From the NCBI RefSeq assembly GCF_004342685.1, contig NZ_SMBZ01000033.1, forward strand, positions 1 to 42,690: 42,690 nucleotides of DNA. Reading direction: 5' to 3'. This document shows, one piece after another, positions 1-7,383 of the stretch. The DNA comes from Sphingobacterium alimentarium (GTDB lineage Bacteria > Bacteroidota > Bacteroidia > Sphingobacteriales > Sphingobacteriaceae). The position numbers were made by a program, and so were the translations under genes. The notes beneath the pieces are model-generated. The model had not been told where the DNA came from. It was given only the letters and a program-made list of their open reading frames with translations, and did no database searches. Each line of letters begins with the position of its first letter. The first letter of the stretch is position 1.

Positions 1-93
1 CCCAATGATGAAGTTTTTAGTGTTTTTTTCAAAGTTCTTGCAAAACTCATCAACTATGCAGAAAATATCGGTAACTTTATCGTATGTAATCAT
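1..93 (-). CDS. IS982-family transposase, N-terminus only (cut by window edge)
   Basis: Reading the minus strand from ATG at 93 gives 31 codons open to the window edge, beginning MITYDKVTDIFCIVDEFCKN. This matches my recollection of the N-terminus of Bacteroidota IS982-family DDE transposases, whose catalytic core would lie beyond the edge. The start codon is the only one available and the frame is open throughout. The adjacent 93-216 stretch is AT-rich and probably holds the element's promoter and terminal repeat, but I could not mark the repeat. The family assignment rests on the short N-terminal pattern alone. Confidence 0.6.
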   Translation of the reverse strand, partial: MITYDKVTDIFCIVDEFCKNFEKNTKNFIIG

Positions 94-216
94 GGATTGG
101 TATATTGTTAAATATTTGAATTTCAGATACTTAAATATAAACATTTGCCACCATGATTGCAATTTTAAATAGAATTAATAATCGAATTCAGGTTAAAAGC
201 AAATCTAAAGGACAGC

Positions 217-762
217 AACCAGAGCTTCTTTGTCACACGCAGTAAAAGCAATATGAAATATACAGTGGTGAGAACATTTCAAAGTGAAGCACTCAAGGAC
301 AGCGGAGTTCTTCAGGATCAGATCATTGAACTTGATGGAGATGCTAAAAAGCACTATCAAGGAAAGAAAATGCGTCTAGTTCGTTTTTGGGACAGCATAA
401 ATAATGCTGAATATGAGTTCTTAACGAACAATTTCACATGGAAAGCATCAACAGTAGCGGCGTTATATAAAGAAAGATGGGAAATTGAAACTTTCTTTAA
501 GCATCTAAAACAGCGTCTGAAAGTAACCAGCTTTGTAGGAACATCAGAAAATGCTGTTTATATCCAAATTTGGACTGCATTAATAGGAATACTACTCTTT
601 AAATACATTCAGAAAAAGGCTAAATACGATTGGAACTTATCAAATCTTGTGAACTTTATTCGATTAAATATATTTGTGAAAATTGATCTCTGGAAATGGG
701 CTAATGATCCATTCTTTTCAGGCAAACCTCCTGATAAAATAGGACAATATAAACTCTTCTAA
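217..762 (+). pseudogene. IS4-family transposase, C-terminal remnant
   Basis: This is the C-terminal part of an IS4-type DDE transposase. The homologous frame is open upstream of ATG 253 to about 217, where it reads SFFVTRSKSNMKYTVVRT, the segment that follows the second catalytic Asp in this family. The Y-(2)-R-(3)-E-(6)-K signature carrying the catalytic Glu is visible as YKERWEIETFFKHLK. The N-terminal half with the first two catalytic Asp residues is missing, so it cannot be active. It resembles, but is not a copy of, the full-length transposase at 34730-35893. Together with the IS982 start next to it, it marks an IS hot spot. Confidence 0.85.
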
Positions 763-867
763 AAACCATAGGTAGGATATAATTTGATTTTTTAACAAAA
801 GCTTTTCTAATTAATAGAAGAAGGTAGATTTTATACGTAATAAATTTTATTTAGGACAGTTGTGTTT

Positions 868-1638
868 TTAGATTAAAACATTCTCCAATATGGCATCCCA
901 TAAATCTACTCGTTTTTGCAAGGAGAGTTTGGATACAGATTGAATATCTGCCCATTTTTGCGGATCATCTTTTGCTAACTCTTCGATCATTTTTAAAGCC
1001 AATGGCCCGTGCTCATCACCGTCTAACTCTATATGGCGCTGAAAATAATAAATCAGTCTATCAAGGTCTGTTTCGGGGAAACTATGTTGAATTTCCTTTA
1101 AGATTGATGAAAACATATCGGGTATTAAATCTTCCCTGCCGAATGTAAATGCTGCAGCTATTTTATGCGGTTCTCTGCTTTCAATTATATCAAAGGTGAA
1201 TTTTAAAAACTCCTTAATCCTTCTATCTGCATTTAAATTTTCGATACTTACGTAAATATTGTTGGTAGTTTTAATATCATTTAAAAAATTATTGATGCCT
1301 GAGGTATCTGATCCCATAGATTCCATTGCATCTATGTACATTTCGAAATGACTTAAACGTCTGCCGTCCATATAGGTGTCTGATTCTTCAGCAAGAACTA
1401 TTTCATTAATCAAATATCTGGTGTTTGGATACTTAGAAGCAAACCAAGGGGTGCTCACGCAGGTTAGTTCAATCTGTAATGCTTTAAGAAGTGACATAAA
1501 ATCCCATACGGCATACACGTGCACTTGCGTAAAAACCCTTAAATGTTCAATGTTTTGAATTTTGCTGTATAAGGGATGATTTTTTAATGCTTCTTTTTCT
1601 TCTTTTAATAAGTCCTGTATTTCTTTAAATTGTTTCAT
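868..1638 (-). CDS. DUF3050 family protein (heme-oxygenase-like fold)
   Basis: The 256-residue protein matches the DUF3050 family as I know it. It has the N-terminal pattern HPLYSKI..IEHLRVFTQ, then HVYAVWDFMSLLKALQ, the LTCVSTPWF segment, NEIVLAEESD and a SHFEMYIDAM helix. This family is predicted to adopt an all-helical heme-oxygenase-like fold, and the His and acidic residues in those blocks are the likely cofactor or metal ligands. It is cytoplasmic, with no signal peptide, and full length for the family. It is monocistronic, divergent from the TerC gene. The physiological substrate is unknown. A TAATTTTG box at 1643-1650 lies only a few bases from the ATG, so I do not claim it as the promoter. 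Confidence 0.85.
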   Translation of the reverse strand: MKQFKEIQDLLKEEKEALKNHPLYSKIQNIEHLRVFTQVHVYAVWDFMSLLKALQIELTCVSTPWFASKYPNTRYLINEIVLAEESDTYMDGRRLSHFEMYIDAMESMGSDTSGINNFLNDIKTTNNIYVSIENLNADRRIKEFLKFTFDIIESREPHKIAAAFTFGREDLIPDMFSSILKEIQHSFPETDLDRLIYYFQRHIELDGDEHGPLALKMIEELAKDDPQKWADIQSVSKLSLQKRVDLWDAILENVLI

Positions 1639-1869
1639 CTGGCAAAATTAGCTTATGATCAGCAAATAAAATAATAGTTTTTACAGATACTGTTTTTGGC
1701 ATAATGTATAGGTAACCTTGCTGACTGCTGATGGATAAATTGGTCAAACCGGGTTTTCATAGGGACGGAAAATTTTATAAAGATTATTGCGATTCTTACC
1801 AAAGAAGTCTCAATTTGGAACATTTAACATATGTCACTTAAGCGTTGTTATATAAGCGTTTATAACAGA

Positions 1870-1961
1870 ATGGGGAGCAAAAACATTAACTTTTTGGCTC
1901 TCTAAATAATTGAATAGAAACATTAGTCCTGCAAGACCATACCGGTATTTTGCCCGCAGGA
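1870..1961 (+). promoter_or_regulatory. Possible structured leader (riboswitch-like) upstream of TerC gene
   Basis: In the 477-bp gap before the TerC gene, ATGGGGAGCA (1870-1879) and TGCAAGACCAT (1930-1940) can form a split helix (ATGG/CCAT and GCA/TGC) around a GGAG/AAGA internal loop. This is reminiscent of the closing junction of yybP-ykoY manganese riboswitches, which often precede TerC-type genes. The 3' arm can instead pair as TCCTGC (1928-1933) with GCAGGA (1956-1961), enclosing the palindrome ATACCGGTAT, so the two folds exclude each other. The remaining conserved manganese-site loops were not recognised, so the family call is weak. Nothing else was recognised in 1639-2115. Confidence 0.28.
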
Positions 1962-2115
1962 AATATTTATACAGAACTAACTTTCTGAATTAATATTTCC
2001 CATAGATATTAGAATATATCTTTTAGTAGAAGCTCCCCTTATTTTAATAGGATGTCTAGCTCATGGAAATGGTTTAATATTTGCTACGAAGGCAATAAAC
2101 TTATAATTACTTTAT

Positions 2116-2877
2116 ATGGAATGGCTAACTGATCCACAAATTTGGATTTCATTTTTGACTCTAACGGTATTAGAGATTGTCTTGGGGATAGATAATTTAG
2201 TGTTTATCTCAATCCAAAGCGCTAAACTTCCGCCGCATCAACAGAAAAAGGCAAGACAAGTCGGTCTAATGCTAGCCCTTGTTATGCGTGTAGGTCTTTT
2301 ATTTTCGATTAAGTGGATTATGGGGCTTACTGAGCCTTGGATCGACTTAGCTAATGCTTTTAATATTTCAAATCCTGATTGGCAAAGATATTTACATCTC
2401 TCCGGCAGAGATTTGATATTATTTTTGGGCGGACTTTTCTTAATCTATAAGGCTACAACAGAGATTCATCATCGAGTGGAAGGACATTCCGAAAGTATTG
2501 AGCAAGGTAAGAAGCTTATGTCCTTTAGGAGCGTAATTTTTCAGATTATCATTTTGGACTTAGTATTCTCTTTGGACTCTGTGATTACGGCTGTGGGTAT
2601 GGTAGACCAAATCGGGGTGATGATCGCATCAGTTATTGTTGCGGTAATCATTATGCTTTTAACAGCAGAGCGTATTTCAGCATTTGTCAATAATTATCCA
2701 TCGGTTAAGATGTTGGCTCTCGCTTTTCTTCTTCTTATAGGTGTTTCTTTAACGGCTGAGGCTTTTGACCAACATATTCCAAAAGGATATATATATTTTG
2801 CAATGGCTTTCTCTGTACTGGTTGAATTTTTAAATATTCGATCACAGAAGAAGAAGCTTACTTCTGGGCAAGGATAA
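2116..2877 (+). CDS. TerC/Alx family integral membrane protein
   Basis: This 253-residue polytopic membrane protein shows the TerC family hallmarks. The first helix carries ExVLGIDNLVF (TVLEIVLGIDNLVFISI), and a second, symmetry-related LDLVFSLDSV motif follows around residues 150-160. About seven hydrophobic helices are visible, separated by a short charged loop (HHRVEGHSESIEQGKK). Family members are linked to metal-ion export, especially manganese, and to metal loading of secreted proteins. The acidic Asp residues in the two repeats are the likely ion-coordinating positions. The gene is transcribed alone and is followed by a GC-rich hairpin. The substrate is inferred from the family only. 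Confidence 0.9.
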   Translation: MEWLTDPQIWISFLTLTVLEIVLGIDNLVFISIQSAKLPPHQQKKARQVGLMLALVMRVGLLFSIKWIMGLTEPWIDLANAFNISNPDWQRYLHLSGRDLILFLGGLFLIYKATTEIHHRVEGHSESIEQGKKLMSFRSVIFQIIILDLVFSLDSVITAVGMVDQIGVMIASVIVAVIIMLLTAERISAFVNNYPSVKMLALAFLLLIGVSLTAEAFDQHIPKGYIYFAMAFSVLVEFLNIRSQKKKLTSGQG

Positions 2878-2891
2878 ATAATAAAAGCATC

Positions 2892-2915
2892 AAAGGGGTG
2901 CATCTGCACCCCCTT
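2892..2915. terminator. Hairpin downstream of TerC gene
   Basis: GGGGTGCA (2895-2902) pairs with TGCACCCC (2905-2912) 17 bases after the TerC stop, extended by flanking A and T runs. There is no clean U-tract on the plus side, while on the minus side T-rich sequence follows, so it could act in either direction. Confidence 0.5.
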
Positions 2916-3214
2916 GCTAAAAATTAAATCGTTCGACCTATCTGTTTTGCAGAAATCCTTATTCTTATTTATCATATAGAACAATAATTTCACCTTCCTG
3001 CAACCCAGTGTTGGGATTCTGAATTGCCGATGAGTCGTCACAATGCGTTTTTCCCACTTTGTGAATCTGATTCGGCTTTTGGTAATATCGTTATACTAAG
3101 TATTTCAATCTCTACAAGGCTTATAAATAAGGATTCTATTGATTTTAAATATCTTAATATTCTTTAAAAAGTGATAATGGGAAGTTAAGCACCACTATAG
3201 CAGCTTTACTCAAC
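2916..3214. other. Intergenic stretch with an ATG-less minus-strand open frame
   Basis: No intact gene is seen here. On the minus strand a 41-codon frame with no ATG runs from 3094 to a stop at 2969-2971 and ends IQNPNTGLQEGEIIVLYDK. It has protein-like composition and could be the C-terminal remnant of a lost gene, but I do not recognise it. Confidence 0.3.
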
Positions 3215-4999
3215 TTAAATTTTTTGAATTTGTCCGTTTAATACTTTTCCATTGTTATTTGTAAATCTACCATACACAATTAATTTAGAAGATGTATTCT
3301 TAAATTCAACTACTCCCGAACTATTAATATTTAAATCACCATACACTATGACCTCACCATCTATTTCTAACTTCCCGTTAACATGAAAAGTAGTGGTATT
3401 ACCGGAGCTTTTTCCTTGCGCTAAACTCCCGTTAATTTTTAGTAGACCATTACTGTTCAAGTTAATATTACCCTCCACAACAGAAGCTCCATATAGGTTG
3501 GTATTTGAATTAACATTCATGTTTTTTGATGCAGCAAGAGTACCATAAACATTGAGTGTTCCATTAGAATTTACATTCAAATCTCCGGATAGTACACTTA
3601 ATGTCCCACACCATGTTAAAGAACCTCCAATATTTATTCCCTGAAAGCTTCTTACTCCAGAAAAACTTCTTACCTCATTGGAATTTATATTAAACCAACT
3701 ATCATTACCTGTATAATTGGGATAGTTACCATTACATGTTGGAACCTTTGGGGTCAGATCGATCATTTTTAAAATTTTCAATCCACCTCTTCCTGATGCA
3801 ACAAAAACATAGTTATCTCTACTAACCACAAAGTTACTTGAAGTTAAATCCAAACCATTGAAACTTGCCGTACCTAATAAATTTGCTGCTCCTGATTGAT
3901 TAGAATAATTGTATATAGACACACCAGCTCCACCATTGGCTGTAAATAATTTATCATTGTTTACTGAAACAGCGTTTACAACAACATCCTCAGGATCTAA
4001 ATTCGAGTCATTACCAGAATAAGTAGGGATATCGTGTTGCTTAATAAGGCTTCCAGATACTATATTATAGATACCAAATCCTGCTTTACCCTGTGGAACA
4101 ATGGCGATGTTTTGTTGTAAGTCCATTGTCCTTTTAGACTCAGCTGTATTAGGTTGAACTGTTATATCTTTTTCATGAACTAAGGATTGATTATATACTT
4201 TTAATAATCCTGTACCACTTAATGCTACTACCTTGGTTCCATTTTCCTTAACAGATCTTAAATCTGGGATGTTTATTGATATCTCAACATTTCCATTTTG
4301 CTTATTTAGTTTTGCAAGTACACCACTTGCTCCACCTGAAACAACATAATTTGCGCCCTGTGTTCCAGCAATAATATCCATCGCAGATGGACCTTGGATG
4401 CTATTAAAATTATAATCGCTACCTATTAACCCATTATTCAAAGGCAAGAAGGACGAGAAGGCTGATGTTGGGAGATCCGTATACACGTCTCTATCTGCTG
4501 CACCAGCAATTAATAACTGATTTCCGTCAACGTATATAGCATTAACATCCACATCTTGTAGCTGCGCACTTACTACAAGCTTTGGATTGTTAATGTCAGA
4601 TATATCAATGATATCAATACCGCCTAAATATTTATCACCTTCTGTATTATAGCTCACATAAGCAAAAGTTCCTTGCACAGCAACATGAGTAGATCTAAGC
4701 TTTTGTCCTTGGAATTCAGGTGAAGATATTTCAGATACTAATGCTAAAGCAAAGTTTTTATCTGATGATGTTAAGATTACGGATTCTGCCGAAGTTCCAC
4801 TTCTAAACTTCATGGAGCTAGAAGAAGGTAAATGAAAATTTAATAAACCAGCATTTTTACTAGTTATACGGTTGCTTAATGAATTAGCATTATTGTTAAT
4901 AATAATCTTTTCTTTGGTAACAGGATCAGATTTATCACAGCTAGTTGCTAAAACAAGTACTACTAAGGCACTGTAAATTAAGGATGAAATTGATTTCAT
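3215..4999 (-). CDS. LVIVD-type beta-propeller lipoprotein with C-terminal solenoid-like repeats
   Basis: The 594-residue protein starts with a lipoprotein signal (hydrophobic stretch, then LATSC, Cys21), so it is probably anchored in the outer or inner membrane. Residues from about 95 to 415 contain blade-like units such as GGIDIIDISDINNPKLVVSA, typical of LVIVD repeat propellers. After a linker containing CNGNYPNYTGN, the last ~150 residues are a low-complexity beta repeat (GDLNVNSNGTLNVYGTL, GNINLNSNGLLKINGSL, GDLNINSSGVVEFKN), alternating Asn/Ser turns with short hydrophobic strands. That pattern suggests a right-handed beta-solenoid (bactofilin or polymer-like). The role is unknown; cell-surface adhesion or structure is inference. 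It is monocistronic with a TAnnTTTG box upstream. Confidence 0.75.
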   Translation of the reverse strand: MKSISSLIYSALVVLVLATSCDKSDPVTKEKIIINNNANSLSNRITSKNAGLLNFHLPSSSSMKFRSGTSAESVILTSSDKNFALALVSEISSPEFQGQKLRSTHVAVQGTFAYVSYNTEGDKYLGGIDIIDISDINNPKLVVSAQLQDVDVNAIYVDGNQLLIAGAADRDVYTDLPTSAFSSFLPLNNGLIGSDYNFNSIQGPSAMDIIAGTQGANYVVSGGASGVLAKLNKQNGNVEISINIPDLRSVKENGTKVVALSGTGLLKVYNQSLVHEKDITVQPNTAESKRTMDLQQNIAIVPQGKAGFGIYNIVSGSLIKQHDIPTYSGNDSNLDPEDVVVNAVSVNNDKLFTANGGAGVSIYNYSNQSGAANLLGTASFNGLDLTSSNFVVSRDNYVFVASGRGGLKILKMIDLTPKVPTCNGNYPNYTGNDSWFNINSNEVRSFSGVRSFQGINIGGSLTWCGTLSVLSGDLNVNSNGTLNVYGTLAASKNMNVNSNTNLYGASVVEGNINLNSNGLLKINGSLAQGKSSGNTTTFHVNGKLEIDGEVIVYGDLNINSSGVVEFKNTSSKLIVYGRFTNNNGKVLNGQIQKI

Positions 5000-5019
5000 A
5001 GGTGTTTTAAATTATGCAG

Positions 5020-5027
5020 CAAAGTTA
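5020..5027 (-). promoter_or_regulatory. Bacteroidota -7 box for the propeller lipoprotein gene
   Basis: The minus strand reads TAACTTTG, matching the Bacteroidota -7 consensus TAnnTTTG, about 20 bases before the ATG of the lipoprotein gene. No TTG at the expected -33 spacing was found, so only half of the promoter is supported. Confidence 0.45.
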
Positions 5028-5124
5028 AACTTATTCATAATCCCAGGCTAATTTTGTAACCTAAAACAATGTCTAAAGATTAAAAGAGTAGCTGAAAGTC
5101 TACTAATTAGCCTTGCTAAGTAAA

Positions 5125-5360
5125 TTATGAGCTAAAAACATGCAATTTATTATATATTGAGATTCGATTGACAAGAACAACTTGTTGAAAATCTCCCCAA
5201 GGATCTAACTTAAAACGAAAAGCTCCCATTCTCGTTTCATCATAAACACCTAATAAAAAGTCTATATCGTATAGTGTTCTAGGTTTCGCGCTTTGTTGTT
5301 GATTAAAAAGAGGACAGGATAATGAAGATCACTTTAACGTCCCCCAATCTTTCCTATTAA
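5125..5360 (-). pseudogene. hipA toxin remnant (central N-terminal portion)
   Basis: A minus-strand frame encodes a recognisable HipA segment, KPRTLYDIDFLLGVYDETRM followed by GAFRFKLDPWGDF. This is the conserved block of HipA-family kinases just after the DxWG motif. Upstream in the same frame, beyond an in-frame TGA, KDWGTLK resembles the preceding PDxWGxLLM motif. The frame ends at TAA 5125-5127, well before the kinase catalytic core, so nothing functional remains. HipA proteins are Ser/Thr kinase toxins of type II toxin-antitoxin systems. The XRE gene immediately upstream on the same strand sits where hipB would be. Alternative: the fragment arrived alone; the XRE link is inference. Confidence 0.7.
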
Positions 5361-5425
5361 ATTTACAAAACAGCTAAGAGGGTTTTGTTTATTGAAGCAT
5401 TGGCTTATTGCCTCTCTGCTGAAAG

Positions 5426-5839
5426 TTATATCTTCGATTTTTTGAAGATTGCTAATTCTGATTTTAAATCTTCTATTTGTTTTTTTAATTCCATTATTCT
5501 TTCATTACGGGATTCCAATAATTCATTTTTTGTATGTAAATGGTCTTCGTATATGGATTTTATTAATTGAAGATTATTTTCATAATAAGATTGTGGGTTA
5601 ATAACTTGATTTCCATTCCCACTATTAGTATTATTATTAAATATACTAGAATCAAAAAAGAATTCAGGAGATACTTCAAATATGTCTGCCAATTTTATTG
5701 CATGATTCCATGAAAGTTTAGTTTGGTCCGACTCTATTTTAGACAAAGCTGGTTGGGATATTTCCATTAGACTAGATAAATAATTCTGATCCCAATTTTT
5801 GTGCTCTCTTAATAGACGAATTTTAGTTCCTGAAGTCAT
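5426..5839 (-). CDS. XRE-family HTH transcriptional regulator with C-terminal coiled coil
   Basis: The likely start is ATG at 5839 (MTSGTKIRLLREHKNWDQNY); a longer frame begins at 5881 but would run through operator-like sequence. Residues ~5-60 form a Cro/CI-type helix-turn-helix (YLSSLMEISQPALSKIE, then a recognition-like segment ending in LADIFEVSPEFFF). An Asn-rich linker follows. The last ~50 residues are a charged heptad-like helix (KNELLESRNERIMELKKQIE), probably for dimerisation. It lies between a hipA remnant downstream and a set of AT-rich palindromes upstream, and it probably represses itself. HipB proteins are usually shorter, so I do not name it hipB. Confidence 0.85.
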   Translation of the reverse strand: MTSGTKIRLLREHKNWDQNYLSSLMEISQPALSKIESDQTKLSWNHAIKLADIFEVSPEFFFDSSIFNNNTNSGNGNQVINPQSYYENNLQLIKSIYEDHLHTKNELLESRNERIMELKKQIEDLKSELAIFKKSKI

Positions 5840-5872
5840 AACTTGTAATTTTATAACTAAATATAATTGAAA

Positions 5873-5929
5873 GTTATACAAATATAACCATTACCTATTT
5901 GATTATACTTTCTATTTACAAATATTTGT
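5873..5929. promoter_or_regulatory. AT-rich palindromes upstream of the XRE gene (candidate operator)
   Basis: Two perfect inverted repeats sit just upstream of the XRE start: GTTATACAAATATAAC (5873-5888, 6-bp arms) and ACAAATATTTGT (5918-5929). GTATAAC and CCAAATA/TATTTGG arms recur just beyond. Such arrays are usual for autoregulating XRE proteins; the binding partner is inferred. Confidence 0.4.
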
Positions 5930-6483
5930 ATAACATTTAATCCAAATATACTAAAAACATATATGTTATTTGGAAATATTATGATAATTTAGCGACATCA
6001 TTATGGTGTTGCACTTATGGGTCTTGTTAGCGAAACGTGAGAAATTTCAATGGAACAAGGCGATAAGTGGAGTAGCGCCCGTCTATAGTGGCGTGGCGTC
6101 CGCTTACTCGTTCCAAGCTTCTCACGGCTGCGCTGACGGTAGGTAGGATGTCACGCCATTATGGTTTTTCCCTCCTGGTGAAGACTCGTTCAATTATACG
6201 AGTTATGAAAAAGCAATTACTTAAAAACATCATCAAAAGTCCCGAGTAGATCGGCGTTTGAAGCGTGACATTTATATGTCAGAGCTCCGAATTCACGTTT
6301 TAGCAATATCCAATTCTATAAAGATATTTTTTACCACAAACGTAGTTTAATTCGGTATCCCCCAAATCATTTATTAATTATTTGAAGCATGTTAAATGTT
6401 AATATCCATTTGGATTCTTACAATCTACTTTGGGTCATACATCCTACTACCATACTTCATTAACCAATTTAAAACCATGAAAA
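5930..6483. other. Gene-free stretch with strong inverted repeats (possible structured RNA or origin-of-transfer relic)
   Basis: This ~550-bp gap has no credible ORF, yet its middle is noticeably richer in GC than its surroundings. It holds a long imperfect hairpin at 6037-6125: GTGAGAA (6037-6043) pairs with TTCTCAC (6119-6125), TGGAAC (6051-6056) with GTTCCA (6110-6115), TAAG with CTTA, and CGCC with GGCG. A second hairpin, TGACAT-TTAT-ATGTCA, starts near 6266. A 14-codon ORF (MKKQLLKNIIKSPE, 6205-6249) lies between and is probably not real. Candidates are a non-coding RNA, a repeat family member, or an oriT or integration relic of a mobile element. Confidence 0.4.
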
Positions 6484-7383
6484 ATGAAAAATTTTTACAA
6501 GGCAGCTACTTTTTTGTCTAAAAATGTAGTCCGAAAAAATAATGTATGCGCTACAATAAGGCGTATAAAAGATTGCGAAATGCAAAATACGAATGTTTCC
6601 GACAGAGAAATATTATCTAAATCCGGTCATCTTGAATCTTATACACAGTATCTCGCTAAATTAATATACCACATTCAGTTAGATAGAGTGAGTATTAAGG
6701 AATCTGCAATGAGTAGAAAAATAATCTTACCAAATAATTGCAAAGATTATATATCAGATATACCAAGATATTCAAATAAACGTAATAGCTACAGTACAAC
6801 TGTGCCTACTACACTTTTATCTATTATACTATTCACACTAACAAACCTTATTAATATTAATATTGTCAATGGCCAGAGTGAAAATGATTACCTACATCAA
6901 ACTTTAAAGGTCGGTGAGAGTATACCAAATGAAATATGGACCAATGAAAATAAAGTACTAAATCTGCCTGACCAAAACAGTACCGTGACGCTAATGGATT
7001 ATAAGCATAAGGAACTTATTATACTTGACTTTTGGACTAGTTGGTGTAGTAGCTGCTTAAAGTCATTTGATAAATTAAATAGTATCCAACGTAATTTTAA
7101 TGATAAAATTCAGATCCTTTTGATTAACCCATCTAACAGTAAAGATGATAAAAATCGTATTCAATATATTTTTGATAAACAAGCGGAAAATATTTCTGGA
7201 AATTTTATTATACCCACTATCTATAAGGATGAAATTTTCACCAATTTATTTAAACCTAAGGTTTACCCACATCTGGTGTGGCTTAGCTCTTCGGGGGAAA
7301 TTCTGGCCATCACAGATTCTTCGGAGTTAACCAAGGATAGAGTTATGTCATTTATGAAAGGAAAAGGAGGTGGTGATGAATAA
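6484..7383 (+). CDS. TlpA-like membrane-anchored thiol-disulfide oxidoreductase
   Basis: The 299-residue protein has a ~100-residue hydrophilic N-terminal region, one transmembrane helix (about 108-127, LLSIILFTLTNLININIV), then a thioredoxin-like domain. The redox motif is WTSWCSSC, with Cys188 and Cys191 as the CXXC pair, followed by a late cis-proline region (PKVYPHLVW) and a SSSGEI loop typical of TlpA-type proteins. The catalytic domain would face the periplasm. The long cytoplasmic-side extension is unusual for TlpA; internal Met76 is an alternative start that would shorten it. Its stop overlaps the SusC start by 8 bases, so the two are translationally coupled. It probably reduces or exchanges disulfides for an operon partner (inference). 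Confidence 0.8.
   Translation: MKNFYKAATFLSKNVVRKNNVCATIRRIKDCEMQNTNVSDREILSKSGHLESYTQYLAKLIYHIQLDRVSIKESAMSRKIILPNNCKDYISDIPRYSNKRNSYSTTVPTTLLSIILFTLTNLININIVNGQSENDYLHQTLKVGESIPNEIWTNENKVLNLPDQNSTVTLMDYKHKELIILDFWTSWCSSCLKSFDKLNSIQRNFNDKIQILLINPSNSKDDKNRIQYIFDKQAENISGNFIIPTIYKDEIFTNLFKPKVYPHLVWLSSSGEILAITDSSELTKDRVMSFMKGKGGGDE

Noticed and set aside
1376..1558. Plus-strand 60-codon ORF
   Set aside because: Antisense shadow of the DUF3050 gene; no family features.
1643..1650. TAATTTTG as promoter of the DUF3050 gene
   Set aside because: Only about 4 bases from the ATG, which would need a leaderless or truncated message, and no -33 element is present.
2694..3041. Minus-strand 115-codon ORF overlapping the end of the TerC gene
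   Set aside because: Runs antisense through the well-supported TerC gene and shows no recognisable domain.
6205..6249. 14-codon ORF MKKQLLKNIIKSPE
   Set aside because: Too short, with no ribosome-binding site or neighbour to support it; lies within a structured non-coding block.
7370..7375. GTG start for SusC at 7370
   Set aside because: It overlaps the GGAGG ribosome-binding site that serves the ATG at 7376.
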